From assembly GCA_017396395.1 (NCBI GenBank), contig JAFQMF010000013.1, positions 1-41,160 on the forward strand: DNA of 41,160 nt, given 5' to 3'. A model generated the notes under the pieces. The model was not told the origin of the DNA. It did not search any database and worked only from the letters and a program-made list of their open reading frames with translations. The stretch is from Clostridia bacterium (GTDB taxonomy: Bacteria > Bacillota > Clostridia > RUG12999). This document shows, in pieces, positions 40,982-41,160 of the stretch. How positions within the stretch are numbered: position 1 is the first letter of the stretch; each line of letters opens with the position of its first letter. The position numbers and the translations under genes were made by a program.

Positions 40982-41010
40982 ATTTCTTCCTCCTAAAAAT
41001 ATTTATTTTT

Positions 41011-41025
41011 TGGACATCTTGTCCA
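41011..41025. promoter_or_regulatory. Palindromic operator candidate TGGACATCTTGTCCA
   Basis: 15-bp interrupted palindrome (TGGACA-TCT-TGTCCA) in the transcribed leader between the promoter and ribosome-binding site of the binding-protein gene. It may be a repressor site or a small hairpin. Confidence 0.45.
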
Positions 41026-41043
41026 TTTTTCCAACACAACTTA

Positions 41044-41072
41044 ATTGTAACAAAAATATTACAAAAAAGCAA
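41044..41072 (-). promoter_or_regulatory. Sigma-A promoter of the BMP transporter operon
   Basis: Minus strand TTGCTT (41067-41072), 17-bp spacer, TACAAT (41044-41049). Nothing recognisable lies between here and the window end. Confidence 0.65.
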
Positions 41073-41160
41073 GAGGATTTAATACAAAATTTTATAAAAA
41101 ATAATTTTTTTTACTTTTTTATTAATAAGTTTTACAATAAAAATTATATTTTTATCTTCC

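Overview
The window looks like chromosome from a low-GC, endospore-forming Firmicute of the class Clostridia. Most coding sequence is AT-rich, starts usually carry strong AGGAGG-type ribosome-binding sites, and two sporulation genes (sigK, spoIIM) are present together with typical Clostridia gene neighbourhoods (yajC / TIGR04086 / secDF, rnc / radical SAM, a TSCPD protein, nucleoside-type BMP transporter). No rRNA or tRNA gene, CRISPR array or complete insertion sequence was recognised. Starts given here were re-chosen from ribosome-binding sites where the longest reading frame looked wrong.

Layout. (1) 1-2860: accessory region. It holds the 3' part of an unknown gene, a 608-residue protein with a C-terminal endonuclease-like domain, then 460 bp of repeats and hairpins with no convincing gene. 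(2) 2865-5700: a cell-wall M23 peptidase divergent from an uninterrupted sigK, followed by a free-standing transcription unit that carries only tiny reading frames. (3) 5709-12253, minus strand: ispE-radA; the secretion operon yajC / TIGR04086 / small membrane protein / secD / secF / small membrane protein; and a DUF523 gene. (4) 12324-13580, plus strand: YbaK-type deacylase and an RpiB/LacAB-family isomerase. (5) 13615-16836: a compact phage-derived module. A divergent XRE-S24 repressor faces an operon of a Prp-like cysteine protease, two small unknown proteins and a large terminase. No portal, capsid or integrase gene is present. (6) 16970-28600: rpsT, then a long minus-strand operon (recD2, prmA, rsmE, membrane protein, tmcAL, suhB-like, TrmN6-like, rsmI, secreted RCC1-like/stalk protein) divergent from typA. 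(7) 28771-35980: tRNA-modification genes mnmA and tcdA with a TSCPD gene; spoIIM plus an aberrant Xer-type recombinase behind a near-perfect sigma-E promoter; rnc with a radical SAM gene; rlmB; an SLBB/HhH ComEA-like protein. (8) 36013-41072: a four-gene BMP-type nucleoside ABC transporter.

How the genes work together. The dominant theme is RNA modification and translation: PrmA, RsmE, RsmI, TmcAL, TrmN6-like, MnmA, TcdA, RlmB, RNase III, an Elp3-like radical SAM protein, TypA, S20 and a YbaK-type editing protein. Secretion (YajC-SecDF), isoprenoid precursor synthesis (IspE) and DNA repair (RadA, RecD2) are housekeeping. The most unusual items are the spoIIM-xer operon with its sigma-E promoter, whose Xer protein lacks three of the expected catalytic residues; the phage-derived repressor/protease/terminase module, whose repressor seems unable to self-cleave; and the mini-ORF RNA downstream of sigK. 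All functional calls are from sequence reading alone; no database search was run.
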